NCBI GenBank assembly: GCA_963978905.1
Contig: OZ022259.1
Coordinates: forward strand, 33,848,343 to 33,912,342
Origin: Trichostrongylus colubriformis
Taxonomy: Eukaryota > Nematoda > Chromadorea > Rhabditida > Trichostrongylidae
DNA length: 64,000 nucleotides
Reading direction: 5' to 3'
Shown here: positions 55,396 to 64,000 of the stretch, piece by piece
How the letters are laid out: each line of letters begins with the position of its first letter
How positions within the stretch are numbered: the first letter of the stretch is position 1
Program-made: the position numbers and the translations under genes
The notes under the pieces: generated by a model
Seen by the model: the letters and a program-made list of their open reading frames with translations, nothing else
The model's database searches: none
What the model was told of the DNA's origin: nothing

Positions 55396-56439
55396 GTTTC
55401 ATCCCGTTCACTCTCTGATGTTGCTTTAATTTTCACAATCGGCCTAAATTGCTCCCACTGGTGTCTTCGAGGAAGGAAGGATGGCTCAAACTCGAGCGAA
55501 AAGCAAAGTTCACAAGGAATCTTCCCGAGGGAAGTCTCGTGGCATAGCATCATCGACAATGCCAGTTTTGTGGACGAACAGGGAATCAGGTAAACCTGGA
55601 ATGTCACATTATTTAGCAGTCACCTCTGGTCAAATTTCGCAGTCACCATCTGAATCCCTTGGAATCTTGACGAGCGCTTTGACAACCCGTTTGCATGGTT
55701 TGCTAACCCATTATAGGCATGGGACTTCTGATGTAGAAGTGAGATGACTTTTTGAAATCATTTCTATTGGAGGGATATCATCTCTAAAAAATGCTCGAAA
55801 CTGGTGAATGTGCTATATATTTGCGAAACGCTATGGGACAGATAATAAAGGACTGGTAGGTGAGAGGGTTGAAATCCTTTCTTTCTAAAATGGAAATCGA
55901 GCGCATGGCGACGAGAGTTGACGTAAACTCGCGTTTGCGTTTCTTCTAACAATACACAGTGTTCAGGCGGTTGACATTAGGGATCTACAAGGACTGCAGC
56001 ACAAGTAATCAGAAGTGGGGCTCCAACTTCCCTGTGTACGACCAAGCACATAGTGAGGAGAATTTTCACAAAGTGGATGTCTAAAATCCTTTATTCCGTA
56101 AAACTGATTGTTGTGCAGTATCCACATCTCCTCGTCAGTAACGAAGCGAATGGCTACCAACTGTAGCTTTCAGGCTGAGGAAAGTTGGACGAGTTTTAGT
56201 TCCTATTTTCTTGATTTGAGTTTTTTTTCTACGAGCTGATTCTTCAAGTAATCGAGACCATTCCGTGACACACAGCCATTCTCTTCAAAACTATGTTCCG
56301 ACCTTTTTTTAGGTTGTCTGGAGAGTTCGCAGCGTTTTGAGTGTTCCACTTCAAACGATCACAACTTTCCTAATCCTCATCGGATTTGATCGAAATGAGC
56401 ACCGCTCGAATCAGCACACTTTTGCCAATGTGATAGATC
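55396..56439. other. No gene recognised
   Basis: An 88-codon plus frame at 55481-55747 is Ser/Thr/Arg-rich without motif. At 56335-56410 there is a diverged copy of the 195-bp unit from 45568-45960. Confidence 0.35.
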
Positions 56440-56990
56440 TCAATGAATTTCATGAAAGAAAAAAGTGGGTGGTCGAGAATCCACGGAATCCGATAATGAT
56501 GAGGTGTTTTCCAGCAACAAAGTTCTGAAAATGTTGGAGAAGGTGATAGTCGACTGGTGAACAGTCTGGATAATACACTTTTTCAAACATGAATATAGAA
56601 AATCACGTCTCGTTTGAAGTGCCATCGATTGAATATGTCGCTCGAGTGATCGCAGTTCTTTGGAATCTTTGGAATATGCACAGATATCCTGCAGTCGTTT
56701 GTTTGTAATAAATCGCGGGACAACATCATGTTTCAAGCAGCGCCTCAGGAAGCGGATTGACTGTCTTGCCACGGTAATCTTCTGACGGAGGGACAAAACT
56801 TCCTTCACGAGTCGAAAGTATTCGGCTGGTACCAGTTTTAATGTACTCCATGTTCGACTTTCTATTGATCTCGGCATATTAAAACTTGATCAGTATGACG
56901 TTTGTGTTGAGCCTCCGAGATTGTTATAATATTTATTCGGCCAACGTTCCGGCACAATCGCCTTCTTCAGAGCCTGCAATGAGCCGAAAC
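56440..56990 (-). pseudogene. Penelope-like fragment: 3' region joined to ORF start
   Basis: On the minus strand, a hammerhead-like core (CTGAAGA, GGCG...TGCC, GGAA, CGTTGGCC; 56985-56950) is followed about 100 bp later by an ORF: MPRSIESRTWSTLKLVPAEY, FRLVKEVLSLRQK, VPRFITNKRLQDICAYSKDS. This is homologous to the N-terminal ORF at 9759. The frame decays after about 100 residues. The junction of tail and head is the same as in the left end of the 8.9-kb element, showing the tandem organisation of this family. Confidence 0.75.
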
Positions 56991-57042
56991 ATATCAGCGA
57001 TACAACACGTCGAATACCCTCTTTCGAGTTTACAAAAGAAAA

Positions 57043-57660
57043 CTAAGAGTTAGTTAATCCTAAGAGATATAGTCTGGAGAATAGAGGGTGAAGTAGAACT
57101 TCAACTCCCAATTTATTCAGTTTATGGGTAGTGATTTGCGAAAGGTGCGGGCTGGCGTTGATATGCGAGAGAATGTAACCCTTTCTTTTGACAAGTGGTG
57201 GCTGCTTTTGACGTGATTTTCGGTACATTTCGTCGATTTTTTCACAGTAGGACTCTGCAGTGATTGTTTGGCCTGGTGGCAAAAAGTTTCAGTGGATACA
57301 CCAGCCGATGACCACAACACTGTGACCATATTCTTTTTTCGTGAGGATTTGACTCTGGAAATTGCCTCGATGGTTCGTCGGCATCCAGCCACTGTCCGGA
57401 ACATCTCCTGTTATCATAAATGATCCACTTTTCACCACAGGTGACAATTCGGTCCAAAACGGGTCGTTTCTGTTGCGCAAAAGCAGTGAAGAAGAAAACT
57501 CCAGAAACCTCAAGAGGTGGCAATTTCTGCCGGTAACTCAAATTGTGGGTCACCTACTTGTCGAGTTTTTTCACCTTTCTCCAATGCGTTTCAGAATATC
57601 TGCAGCAGTGGATTTGCCAACGCCTACCTTTTCTGCAATCTTTCCTTCCCCCTATCATTT
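57043..57660 (-). pseudogene. mariner transposase relic, second family
   Basis: Minus strand, several frames: GKIAEKVGVGKSTAADILKR (second HTH), KVKKLDK, stop, VTHNLSYRQKLPPLEVS, LLLRNRNDPF, LDRIVTCGEKWIIYDNRRCS with GQWLDADEPS, LPPGQTITAESYCEKIDEMY, LVKRKGYILSHINASPHLSQ. This follows the mariner subfamily to which SETMAR belongs. The first catalytic Asp of TCDEKW is Gly and the second (HDN) is Ile, besides frameshifts. The C-terminus after the YSPDL position is missing. Confidence 0.8.
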
Positions 57661-57810
57661 TTTGGCGATTTTGACGGTCCAATTTATGAGCTTACAAGCA
57701 CTCATAGCGCTCGAGCGAGTCATTTTTGTGCGAAGCGATACGGTTTCTGTGCTCAGGGAACAAACTAGTTCTAGGGACAGGTCAGTCCAATCGAGATTCT
57801 GATCCAATTT

Positions 57811-58258
57811 GGACAATATAAGCCAAGTATTGGTACTCCTTTGACCGCCAATTCATCGAAGAAAACGACGGTGTGACATATCGGGGAATCCTAACTGTTT
57901 CTCTTGTTTGGTATTTGGTGAGTGAAGCTGTAGCGATTGGCACTTATGCTGTGCATATTCCATTGAGTTTCATCGAACTTGTTAGTTATTTATTCCTACA
58001 AGAAGAGAAAGTGCCATGTACTCATGGCCAAATATACCTTCCCAAAGTCGGAGGTCAAAAATAGGATTCGGCTATAATTGTGTTCTTAAAGACACCGGAA
58101 GGGAAAATTTGGCAGTATGTGGAATATGAAAGCAAGGGTGCGCAGCAGTGTAACAGTAGGGAAGGAACAAAGTGAAACGGCGAAAAAATGAGAAATAAGA
58201 ACCCAAAAACCCCTCCTCTCTCGCACCTCTCTGATTTAGCCGGCGTAGACGGGAGACG
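57811..58258. other. No gene recognised
   Basis: A 63-codon plus frame (57873-58064) looks hydrophobic but has no motif. Confidence 0.35.
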
Positions 58259-58404
58259 GTCGTTTGGCGCGGCCCCTTGGAGCTAATTTGCCAATTGGGC
58301 ACTGCCAAAGCTCCTCCCCCAAAAAGGCTTAGGTAAATCTGGGAGAGTCCAGAGGGCCCATGCGCCCCATTGGCAAATTAGCTGCAAGGGCCGCGCCAAA
58401 CGAC
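58259..58404. repeat. Fold-back element with ~42-bp arms
   Basis: GTCGTTTGGCGCGGCCCCTT and GCTAATTTGCCAAT recur in reverse at 58365-58404. Outside the arms are similar direct sequences GGCGTAGACGGGAGACGG and AGCGTAGACTGCAGACGG, which might be a diverged duplication of the target. Confidence 0.7.
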
Positions 58405-59408
58405 ATACACCCAGCGTAGACTGCAGACGGGCGGAGAAATCAAAATCAGCCGGCCGCGAACGTTGTCCCGCTTTTCCCGGCAACTGCTCGACTACGGGAC
58501 TGCAGGGCAGCACGCCGTGCTGCGGGATCGTGAAAGACTCCAGGCCGTTCTTTTTTGATGCGAGTTTCGATACAAATCACCTCTTCTAAAGTGAAGGGTT
58601 TGCTTTCAGAGGACATGCATTCCCAGTTCTCACTTTTTTTACCCCTACAGGTGCCTGTAAGGGTAGTTTGACCCTCGAAATGAATATTTTACTCAGTCAG
58701 CACGAAAACGCAAGATTGGAGCGCTACGGGCCCCTACCCGTCCATATCATCAAATGCGCTGGAAATTCGTAATCAGAGTCAACCTTGCACGCTGTCAATG
58801 AACATCATATTCATTTGGCATGAAAGGGCATGTAAGGTGAGATAATAAAGGCGAAAAAATTGCACTGCTTGAAGGTCGTTGTTTCCTGTAGTCCATGTAG
58901 TAGCTGCAGGATAGCACCCTAACGTGAGAATGCTTATGAAACTTCTGAGCAGTTTTAGTACATGGCATAAGGAGATCTTATTTCTTCATATATTTCGCTT
59001 TGTTTTGGATGTGCGATAGAAAAACACCTCAAAATTTGCATCAGTTCATTGCTACTAAGAGTATCCATTACAATAAGTGAATCAAAGTCGCCCTTGTAGA
59101 AAAATTCCTCTCCACACATTTTCGACATTCAGTGTCCGCTCAGCTAAAATGGACGTCTGTTGTGCGTTTCATGCACGTACGTCCATACGATGGAGAAAAA
59201 CCGTTTTCAAAAAGCGCGTCATGACGTGAATGATTGCAATTGTCGGATTGGTTCAGTAGAAAAAAAAGCAATAAATGAAAAAAGCATCTGGCCGAAGACT
59301 TTTGAGCGTCACTGAAGATATATTCTAATTGAGAGTGGAAAGCCAATTGCGAAACGCGTGTTAAGAGGGATCAACCTCGCTTGCGACGACTCATTGGTTG
59401 GATACTTT
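58405..59408. other. No gene recognised
   Basis: No supported feature. A 68-codon minus frame at 59140-59346 has no motif. Confidence 0.35.
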
Positions 59409-60694
59409 GCTTGTAGTACGGCCCCGTTTAGACTCTGCGGCGCCGGCGGCAGAGCGTGACTGCGCGTCTCTGCTTCTCCGCCCATGCCACATTACCTCGT
59501 TGCCTGCGACATCTCTCCCGTTGCCTGTGAAGGCCACTCCCTGCCGGCGCTGCGTAGGAGCGTCTCCTAACTCACCAACGCGGTAAAACGAGCGCATGGC
59601 AACTGTCATCATAACTCAGTGTGGACACCCATCTTTTGGAGGTGCTGGTGGTCGATTTGGCTTCCACTTATGCGAAGTTCCGTATAGCTTTTGTATTCAG
59701 TGGTCCCGGTATTGCGTAGTCAGGTGTTCCTGCGTCTCTAAAGAGCAGGAACTACGTGATTTCGCAAAACGTATGTATTCGTGTTCGGGAATCGATATAC
59801 CCTACGAAGCCGATTTTCTTTTGATTCAAATTTTTGACCCTGTACTGAAAATAGTGGCACGACCATGGAATAGATAAGTGGCAACGCATTAACCAGGGAG
59901 AACTGGTGGTTCTTTCCTAAGGAGATGAGAAATAAGTTCCTTTTCTTGGTTCATTACGTGCATATGTTACAATAGATGCCCTTCGTAGATGTACCTGGGT
60001 GGTTCTTCCAAGTTAGGATATTCGTATTATTGAAAGTAAGAGAGGACTGACGTATGTCCATCCCACTTTTCTGAGAGGAAATTAGAGAGGAAGTATGGAG
60101 TAGGCTGGAAATTTGCCTTCTAGAGTATTTCGGTTTCTTGAGCGCATACACAATTATTTTGATATGGGTACAGCTTGGAGTTAGATTTTCTCCTTCAATG
60201 TTGAGAGTTTCATGAGCCCGTTCAGTCTGTGTAAAAATGAAAGGTCTGAATGAGGGCAGTGATGCTGCTTTTATACAACGAAAAGTCAAATATCGGAATG
60301 GAAGCACTTATTTAACGTAACACGCAAAATGCAAAACTCCTTAGCAGGCGGAAAGCGTAAAATCCCTTCTCTCATACAGCATGCAATTACTGTTGAGCCC
60401 CGAAGGCCGCTGCAATGTCCAGGGTAGGCCGTGTTTTGAGCAAAAATTCAACTCTCCTAGCAAGCTTCGGAACACACCTTGCAGTTTTGATTTTTATAAT
60501 CATCACAACATTCGAACTCAATTATGTGCCTAGGTCCCCATTCAAAGAAGCTGAAACATTCGCACTCTCTGGTTAGTCCACTTCATATGTAGGCGATGAG
60601 GAACTTTGAGATGAGATGTTCTTTAAATATGATGTTTCTTTAGTGTTGCAATACAATACAAGTTTATTCCTGCAAGTGAAAATGGGATTTACGT

Positions 60695-61051
60695 TCATGC
60701 AGACGAGCGGGTTTGGTTTTTCGTGTTCTTCTCATTGCGTCTGCGAACTTTTCGGTTTCGGTATTTCTCGTCGTCTTTTCTTTTTTCACGAAGGCCTTCA
60801 AGACTCCATGGATAGTAGCGAAGGGGACGATTGCGTTGGTAGGTGTTGTTGCAAGACAGAAAGCCTTTTAAATGCTCGAAAACCTTGGCGGGAATTTCGG
60901 TGCCATTGCACTTTTTAAGGAAAAACATGAATTCTCTATTATCGGAGTCGTGCCAATCAGGCCTCCTTGCATTCTTTCCATTTATCGCACCGTATATGCG
61001 GCGGATGGCACTCTGAAATGTGTGATCTTTATCATTTGATACTACTGACAT
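60695..61051 (-). CDS. Basic protein of unknown function, copy B
   Basis: 118 codons from MSVVSNDKDHTFQSAIRRIY to TRSSA. The frame is open to 61105, but I chose the Met at 61051 because copy A has an ATG at the same place. Middle part: REFMFFLKKCNGTEIPAKVF, FLSCNNTYQRNRPLRYYPWS, EGLREKRKDDEKYRNRK; then a Lys/Arg/Asn-rich tail. Two Cys, no signal peptide, no membrane segment. Most differences from copy A are conservative (D/E, K/R, Q/E), which suggests that it was under selection after duplication. I do not recognise the family. It could be the single exon of a small nuclear or nucleic-acid-binding protein. Confidence 0.5.
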   Translation of the reverse strand: MSVVSNDKDHTFQSAIRRIYGAINGKNARRPDWHDSDNREFMFFLKKCNGTEIPAKVFEHLKGFLSCNNTYQRNRPLRYYPWSLEGLREKRKDDEKYRNRKVRRRNEKNTKNQTRSSA

Positions 61052-61905
61052 CTTGCATGAACGAATCTGTGGTTTCGTGTAGAAAGAGCCGATGTAGAGT
61101 CTCACTGCGTGGTTCTCGGCAGTAGCAAATTACTGGGCTCATTATGAAAATACTTCGTCCGCAACCACCCAACCAATGAAGAGTTTCGCTTCCCTATGAG
61201 AGTTCATACGGATGAGTGGATAGCTGGGTTCTCGAGAGCTAATCAAAATATGAAAACCAAAATGCAGAATGCTATTCAAAGCTAGTTATGAAGGGTCAAG
61301 TTTTGTGCACCTTGCTGTCTACGGGATTTACTCTGTACACAGCAGCACACTAGTAGCTGGTCCTAGCCTCTAGTTCCCAACCAGTGCTAAAGTTTTTGCA
61401 AACTGTGTTTTGTGCTCGATGAGTGCGTCTATCCAATTTCTGATGTTTCCGTGCATTGGCGCCTGAATAGTCCAGCAGGCTCGGGCGTAGGTGTCCGCAC
61501 CGCGTGTACCAGGCTTTATCCCGAAATCAGTGCGATATTCCTATTCAGTAGTCGCACTACGCCAGTAGACGAAGTTTCAGCCAAATCGATTTTTCGACCG
61601 TAACCGCGAAAACGTCCATGTAAGCACAGGCGGCCATTCGCGAAGGGGAAGCCGGCGATCTTGCCAAGAAAGCAATGACTACTCCGCCTCAAGGCTTGTT
61701 ACAGTGCAGTCGTTGCGATGAACTACTTCGCTGCATTAGCGGTATTTCTCTTATTAGAAAATTCTCGTCATCGAACGAGGAAAGGTGATAGAACAGCGGC
61801 CATCCTGATTTTCCGTGTTGAAGCCAAAAAATCGATTTGGCTTAATCGTTCTGCACGCGCTACGGTTACCACTATCCTGCAGTGCTGACTTACCAAGTGC
61901 GCTGG

Positions 61906-62290
61906 TTACTGGCAGGCAAAGGTAGGCTGGTACCTTGTAAAAAAGAATTGATCTGTAAAAGTGATCATGTGGCGTTGATGTATGTGAGGCTCTGATAGTG
62001 ACAGTTTAAAGCAGCTTATTTTGTCGTGAGTGCAAAAAATTGTGTTGAGAACTGGACGATTTCGAATAAAAGTTACTGGTATACATGATGGTTCCAATCG
62101 GGCGCAAGTGCAAGGAACCTTCGAAGGTGCTTCTAAGCACCGTATCTTTGAAGGGTGAATCAATCGTATATTTTTGCCCAAGCCTCAATGGGAGAGGAAG
62201 GGGTTCCCCCCACTTATAGTCCAAGGTAAGAATGGCGTGCATATTGAGCTCATTGCGATAGCACCCCAACAGGAATTGGAATAGACTCAT
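61906..62290 (-). other. Conserved duplicated stretch, coding status unclear
   Basis: Matches 44696-45030 in copy A. Both copies keep readable minus frames (LHLRPIG(S/T)IMYTSNF and, in another frame, CIPVTF.RN.PVL, FTDQFFFTRYQPTFA.Q), but each is disturbed by indels relative to the other. I take it as duplicated noncoding sequence rather than a gene. Confidence 0.35.
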
Positions 62291-62659
62291 TTATCGAAGA
62301 CAAAACACAATATGCAAAAACTTCAGTCTCAGCTGGAAGCGACCCGTCTGCATACCTCCCGCCAGTGGGGCAATCCGAGTAGTACTGCATACAGGGTAAA
62401 CGCAGTTGAATGCAAAGTAGTCCCACGCAAAGTGCAATTTTGTAGCTTCGGTTTTCTCACTTGTGATCAGCATCCGTAAACCTGTCGATTTGCCTAGATC
62501 TCATTTCAAAGGCCCATGACGAGCTGAAACTTTCTCCTGGTAATACTTGAGTGCTGCGTTGGCTCCTTCGCTGTGCCCCAAGACTTTAGTAGAAGCAATA
62601 ACCGAGTAATGCCATTGGCTTAATATTTTAGCTTACACAAATATTACTGTGCACTGTAC

Positions 62660-62956
62660 CTTTCGTTCGATGTTGAAGAGGTAAAGTGGGGTTTTGCCGG
62701 GATTGAACTCCACTTTGTAGGACATGATGCAGTCGTTTCCATTCTAAGAATAAGTCATTATCACTGTGGAAACATGCGTCTTTCACGCGAATTCAAGTTC
62801 CGTGAGATAACATACAATGCCTGTTTCAGCGTCCAGAATGATTTTCTTGAAATACTCCTCTGGGATATCCTTGAAGGGTAGCTCTTCAAATTCACTGCGA
62901 GAGCACGACCAGGAGTACACGACTGCTACCATAATGGTTAAGGTGACCAGCTTCAT
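62660..62956 (-). CDS. Small secreted protein, copy B (exons 1-2)
   Basis: Exon 1 (62956-62816) begins MKLVTLTIMVAVVYSWS, a signal peptide, then CSRSEFEELPFKDIPEEYFK and KIILDAETGI. The 72-nt intron runs GTATGTT to TTCTTAG. Exon 2 (62743-62660) codes NGNDCIMSYKVEFNPGKTP and LYLFNIERK and ends at GTACAG. I chose the Met at 62956 over the upstream in-frame Met at 63001 because copy A starts there and a signal peptide follows directly. In exon 2 copies A and B differ by two replacement and two silent changes. The C-terminal exon is uncertain; a candidate after GGCACAG (62571) is open in two frames. Confidence 0.65.
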
Positions 62957-63045
62957 CGTTTCAGAACTGGTTGCGTAGAGTCGAAGAGAGGAAACAGTCA
63001 AATACGGGTCAATGACGATTCAGTGAAAACCCAGGCATTGTGGAC

Positions 63046-63053
63046 TATTTATA
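63046..63053 (-). promoter_or_regulatory. TATA box of secreted-protein gene, copy B
   Basis: TATAAATA on the minus strand, 90 bp upstream of the ATG, conserved in copy A at 47226. Confidence 0.6.
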
Positions 63054-64000
63054 CACGTTATTGTCGTCGAGCAGTATTGCACTATTGTGCCAGCGTTTAT
63101 GTAATCAGTAACTGCTAACTGACACGTCCTCCCGTGGAGAAGAGGAATGAGGCAAATTTCAATTCTTATTATGCGTCCGACTTTTATTTTGCACAAGAAA
63201 ATCGGCAAGATACATCCGACTTTTCAACGGCAAGATAAACTGAAAAAAATTCTTGGAAGAGTGCTCGGTTGTGGAGGAGACATCATTCAATTCCGCTTGG
63301 AAGGTAGCAACACCAACTTTTCTTATTTCCATCATTTAAGCCATAAGAAACAAAAACTGCAAGGTAACAATCAACCATTTCATGATGAGATAAAATATAA
63401 AAGCTGTTTCGGATGAGTACATGTTTCCAATTCATTTAGTACTCATAGCGGAAGGAGGGTTGGGGAAGTGGCGGTCCAGTATGTCTATGTCTGGTCCGAA
63501 ATAAATAAAGGTGCATATGTTTTACAAGTGCGGGAGAGCTAGGAAAGAGGTAAGCTATGCAAGTGCCGGAAAAACACCAAGATTATAGGGAGCGATTGCG
63601 TTCTCCCATTATTCCAACCTGATTAGTAGAGGCTTCTGTGGCTGAGGAACCACGAGTTAAAGATAACTCGTCGCCAGTGTCATCAAACTGGTTCTTTTAA
63701 TCCAATCTTTGCATTCCTCCGAAACCGACAGGCCACCAGAGATTTTTTTGGTATTTTATTCATCTTGTTTACCACTGTTTAATGTGTTTCTCATTTTTGT
63801 CCCTACACGATCCCTTCAGCCACTCCGTGCAGTTGATCCGATCTATGTCACTACGCCACACTGTACTGTTCTGTTCGAACACCTGCTTGTTGTCAAAAAA
63901 GCATAACGAGCCAGCCGTATGATGGTCGCTTTCCGAAAATTCACGGGCGCTTTGTAGAATCCTGATGAAAAATGATTGTCTACACCGTATCAACGAATTG

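Larger units (their letters stand above)
59409..64000. repeat. Segmental duplication, copy B (runs off the window)
   Basis: Direct copy of 42258-48180 with smaller indels. It lacks the 1.3-kb stretch of copy A and keeps about 65 bp (60135-60215) that copy A lost. Homology continues to the last base, so the duplication extends beyond the window. Confidence 0.85.

Noticed and set aside
62458..62570. Third exon of the secreted-protein gene
   Set aside because: Two different frames are open in both copies and neither shows clear conservation, so the C-terminus is left open.

Overview
The window looks like repeat-rich nuclear DNA of an animal, most likely a nematode. I infer this from tiny introns (53 to 78 nt), a dense mix of Harbinger, mariner, Tc1, Penelope, Helitron, CR1-like and Ty3/gypsy relics, and two short TATA-driven genes for small secreted proteins. 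A clade V parasitic nematode (strongylid or hookworm) would fit, but nothing here proves it. There is no sign of bacterial gene organisation. Most of the 64 kb is mobile elements stacked inside each other. Only a few short stretches look like host genes.

Layout. 1-8 kb: two exons of an acidic protein (minus strand, 1837-2526), a G/C-run MITE, a 1.15-kb TIR element with a 9-bp target duplication that carries a nested Harbinger-type MITE, and a 255-bp tandem triplet. 8-12.8 kb: a mariner split by a Penelope-like element with an 11-bp target duplication. The Penelope-like element has a full-length body and an inverted 0.83-kb copy of its own 3' end, with hammerhead-ribozyme-like cores. 13-18.5 kb: LINE and gypsy gag scraps plus a 140-146 bp array. 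18.58-25.38 kb: a complete 6.8-kb PIF/Harbinger transposon with 55-bp perfect TIRs, TTA target duplication, long subterminal repeat arrays, a seven-exon transposase gene and a MADF-like accessory gene. 25.8-33.6 kb: dispersed repeats, another long-TSD TIR element, TA-flanked MITEs, a tRNA-derived palindromic repeat, and a scrambled Helitron. 34.3-35.4 kb: a broken reverse transcriptase of an unusual family. 36.9-40.2 kb: an internally deleted gypsy element with both LTRs and a TTAA-flanked fold-back element inside it. It is followed by a Tc1 relic and a second tRNA-derived repeat.

42.2-48.2 kb and 59.4-64.0 kb are two direct copies of one segmental duplication. Each copy holds a gene for a small secreted protein with a conserved TATA box and two exons, and a gene for a basic protein of unknown function. 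Between them lie a degenerate satellite (51-54.7 kb) with a 1.28-kb TIR element inserted in it, a perfect 23-bp hairpin, a Penelope fragment and a second mariner relic.

The best candidates for something new are the complete Harbinger element with its arrayed subterminal motifs, and the related MITE at 5.4 kb that shares the same palindromic motif. The Penelope element with its ribozyme-like cores comes next.
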